Positions 19,720 through 22,068 of a stretch of 22,068 nucleotides of DNA are shown here, one piece after another. The stretch's first letter is position 1, and every line of letters starts with the position of its first letter. The DNA lies in the NCBI GenBank assembly GCA_004151065.3, contig NWUY0300007803.1, positions 42,995-65,062 on the forward strand, in the 5' to 3' direction. This stretch comes from Larix sibirica (Eukaryota > Streptophyta > Pinopsida > Pinales > Pinaceae). The notes under the pieces are model-generated. The model worked only from the letters and a program-made list of their open reading frames with translations, was not told the origin of the DNA and did no database searches. The position numbers and the translations under genes were made by a program.

Positions 19720-21461
19720 ATGGTGGAACGAACCGCAAATGGTAGAAACCCAAAATCATTAATGGTTGTTGAGCAAAAATTCAAATGGGTTCCCTATCCC
19801 AAATGGTGTATAGTATAATTGGGATTGTTGATAATGAAGGGGAAAGCTCTACATTTAGGCATATTAATCAATTTGACATTGCACGTCACAATATCAAGAT
19901 TGTTCAAGATAATGTAGTTTGCAATTTTTTTACCCTCACATTGGAAGGATGATTTTAGGCTTGGTATAAGTCATTTCCACCCAAGTTTATTCATAGATGG
20001 AGGCGGTTCATGGAGGTCTTTATAGCTGAAAATGAGAATTATGATTATGAAAAGTTATGTGCTGAGATTGAGGGAATCCAGAAAAGGAAGGGTTAGTCGA
20101 ATGATGATTTCATGTTAAGAATGGCTAAGATTTAATATATATTTCATGAAAGTGATAAACCCCAAAGACAATCATTACTTGAATAATAGGTATATATCCT
20201 CTCTTTGCCTAAAGAAGATGAATTATTAATGAATGGCGAGAAATATTTCAGTTATCAAAATTATCCTCCACCAAGACCCCTGAACCAAGAAATAGCATTC
20301 TTTAATGGACACATTAACCTAGAAGGCACTAATTTGCAAAACAACCCTATAAAGGAATCCAATTTGGGAAATTATATTGAGTCTGGTTTGCAAAAGGATA
20401 TGTTTTCATTTTATGATTTAGATTCACATGAACAAATTCTCACCCCAACAATGAGTGAACCAAGTGGAATGACATGTGAGGAAACTTCAGAATCTATGGA
20501 TACATTAACTCTTGTGAACAAACCAGGAGATAACCTGAAATTAAATTGTCCTCACAATTTCTATGAACAAGTAAAAGAAAGTGATCAAAATAGACCCACA
20601 GTTGGTGTCTTGGAGTTACTTGAATTTCAAACAACACAAACTAATCCTATAGAGGGGGATTCATTGTTCACTGTGGAAATGAAATATCTAATGATTGAAA
20701 ATATGAATGTTGGTATTAGGTTTTTTTTGTTGAAACAACTCTTGAACGAATTCCTCTCATCTTAACTGAGAATTTATTATTGAATTAGGATTTTACTATT
20801 GATGTTTCCCATGAACATACGTCAATTGAATAATATTCAATAGAAGATAATGAGGATTATTCCAATGCCGGGGAAGTTTTCAATGACTTACATTTCAAAA
20901 AATGTTATTCTTTGTATCCGGATTTATTTACTAGCCCTATCTTTGAGAGAGAGATTCAAGACCTTCATGTTATAACTCTTTTTGGGTGATATTGTAATAT
21001 GGTAAAGGATGATAGGAATGATGAAGATGTAGAGGTTCCTTTTGTTCAATTTCATGTTCATAAAGAGGAAAATAATATTTTCATCGACTCTTTCAATGAA
21101 ACTCATGTTGATGTTGATCTGGTTTATGAATTGGAACAAAAGAAGGTTATTTATGATAGTCCATTATGTCTTGATGGTGGTAACATGGCCGAATACTCCA
21201 AGGAAATAATATCGACAAGTATGATGGGCACTTCATCATCTAATGAAGGGTAAGTCAGGTCCTCATATCATCACTCTACATTCTAAATTAAATGATAAGG
21301 AATTCTCCATGGATACTAATTCTGGATGTTCATCTTATAGTTCTAATGAGGTATGCCATCCATTCTCTGGATTTGCATGAGAGTCACATACCTTCCTTTT
21401 TGGCTTTCGCAAAATTATTAAAACTTGGTTGGAGTCATCCTTCGCACGAAAGTTTCCATGA
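19720..21461 (+). pseudogene. Ty3/gypsy-type gag, degenerate
   Basis: The frame opens with ATG at 19720 (MVERTANGRNP), shifts by one base near 19783, then runs in a single frame from 19785 to 20765. Residues such as FTLTLEG, AWYKSFPPK, RRFMEVFIAE and DDFMLRMAKI show the order typical of the Retrotrans_gag domain (a Trp-Phe/Tyr helix, then S.W..F...F, then E...F..R). Six stops interrupt this part: 19950, 19956, 20094, 20133, 20184 and 20187. From 20190 to 20762 the frame is open (186 residues after the TTG at 20205), acidic and without known motifs. A run of eight T at 20721-20728 shifts the frame; the next frame continues to 21251 with stops at 20786, 20831 and 20987, and a further shift near 21249 extends it to about 21461. 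No zinc knuckle, protease or polymerase follows. The gag identity is by pattern, not by search. Confidence 0.65.
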
Positions 21462-22068
21462 CATAACAAGTACTTAATTTTTTTTGCTGTGAATATATTT
21501 ATGATCGATATAATTTTTCCAACATTGTATCATGCAATGTACTAGTCCTATGTACCCATGTATGATTCTGACATCCCTGTAGGATTGGAAGTCCTTCGAT
21601 GGATACATTAGATCTATGCTTTCACATAGAATTTGTTGAGCTAGTGTAGGTTAGGTTACGAATAATATAGGTTTTATCTTTCTTCTTGATTTTAGAATAA
21701 AGGGTTTCGATTATTTTAGGTTATATTTGGAATAAAACCACCATATATTCTATTAGGTTTTTACAACTTATTTTTCTTCTAATTACTTTCACACATTAGT
21801 TTTTGAATAATTTATCCACCATGGATAATATTTTTCTTTGTTCATTTTGAACATGAATTGTGGCTTGGGCTTGGTATACCTCTAATTTCAAAGGTAAAAC
21901 ATGTGTAGGATGTTAGAATATTGAAAAATATGCACAAACATACAACAATGCATTTGCTAACATGTAAATCAATAAGAAGAATCTACTAACCTATCCTTGT
22001 ATCCATACAAGAACCAAATAATCAAATAGTAAGTAAGAGACAAGAGAAAATAAATAGTACACTAGATA
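21462..22068. other. AT-rich sequence, nothing recognised
   Basis: After the gag remnant no frame longer than about 40 codons looks protein-like. It may be the untranslated remainder of the same element or unrelated spacer. Confidence 0.4.

Overview
The window is nuclear DNA of a seed plant. The evidence is one spliced MYB gene of a plant-only family, remnants of Ty1/copia and Ty3/gypsy LTR retrotransposons, very AT-rich spacers and many local tandem repeats. A large, repeat-rich genome fits; a gymnosperm is possible but not shown. There is one undetermined base at 17862. No bacterial features (operons, Shine-Dalgarno sites, CRISPR) are present.

Layout. 1-183: end of a copia-type LTR. 184-8031: gene-poor, AT-rich DNA with a 68-bp minisatellite (3460-4070), several two-copy tandem duplications, and one possible terminal exon of an unknown gene on the minus strand (7434-7529). 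8032-9435 (minus): the only clear intact gene. It has three coding exons joining in frame to 361 codons, and encodes a single-repeat SHAQKYF MYB with an N-terminal zinc knuckle and a C-terminal LxLxL motif (MYBS3/MYBH-KUA1 type). 9436-11110: its upstream region, with two TATA-box candidates, a splice-donor-like site that suggests a leader intron, and a cluster of GGATA cores, the site bound by this MYB family. 11345-13330: a complex satellite-like array. 14830-16680: two adjoining tandem arrays (about 161 bp, then about 500 bp). 16913-17741: a short LTR with a tRNA-Met-type primer-binding site on the plus strand, beside a broken copia gag on the minus strand. 17843-21461: a probable decayed Ty3/gypsy element on the plus strand, with a possible LTR start and a long gag reading frame broken by point stops and frameshifts. 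21462-22068: nothing recognisable.

The MYB gene is the only functional unit I can defend; the rest is repeats, transposon remains and spacer. I found no convincing new gene system. The best second-look items are the promoter of the MYB gene (possible self-regulation and leader intron), the 11.3-13.3 kb array, and the decay pattern of the gypsy gag.
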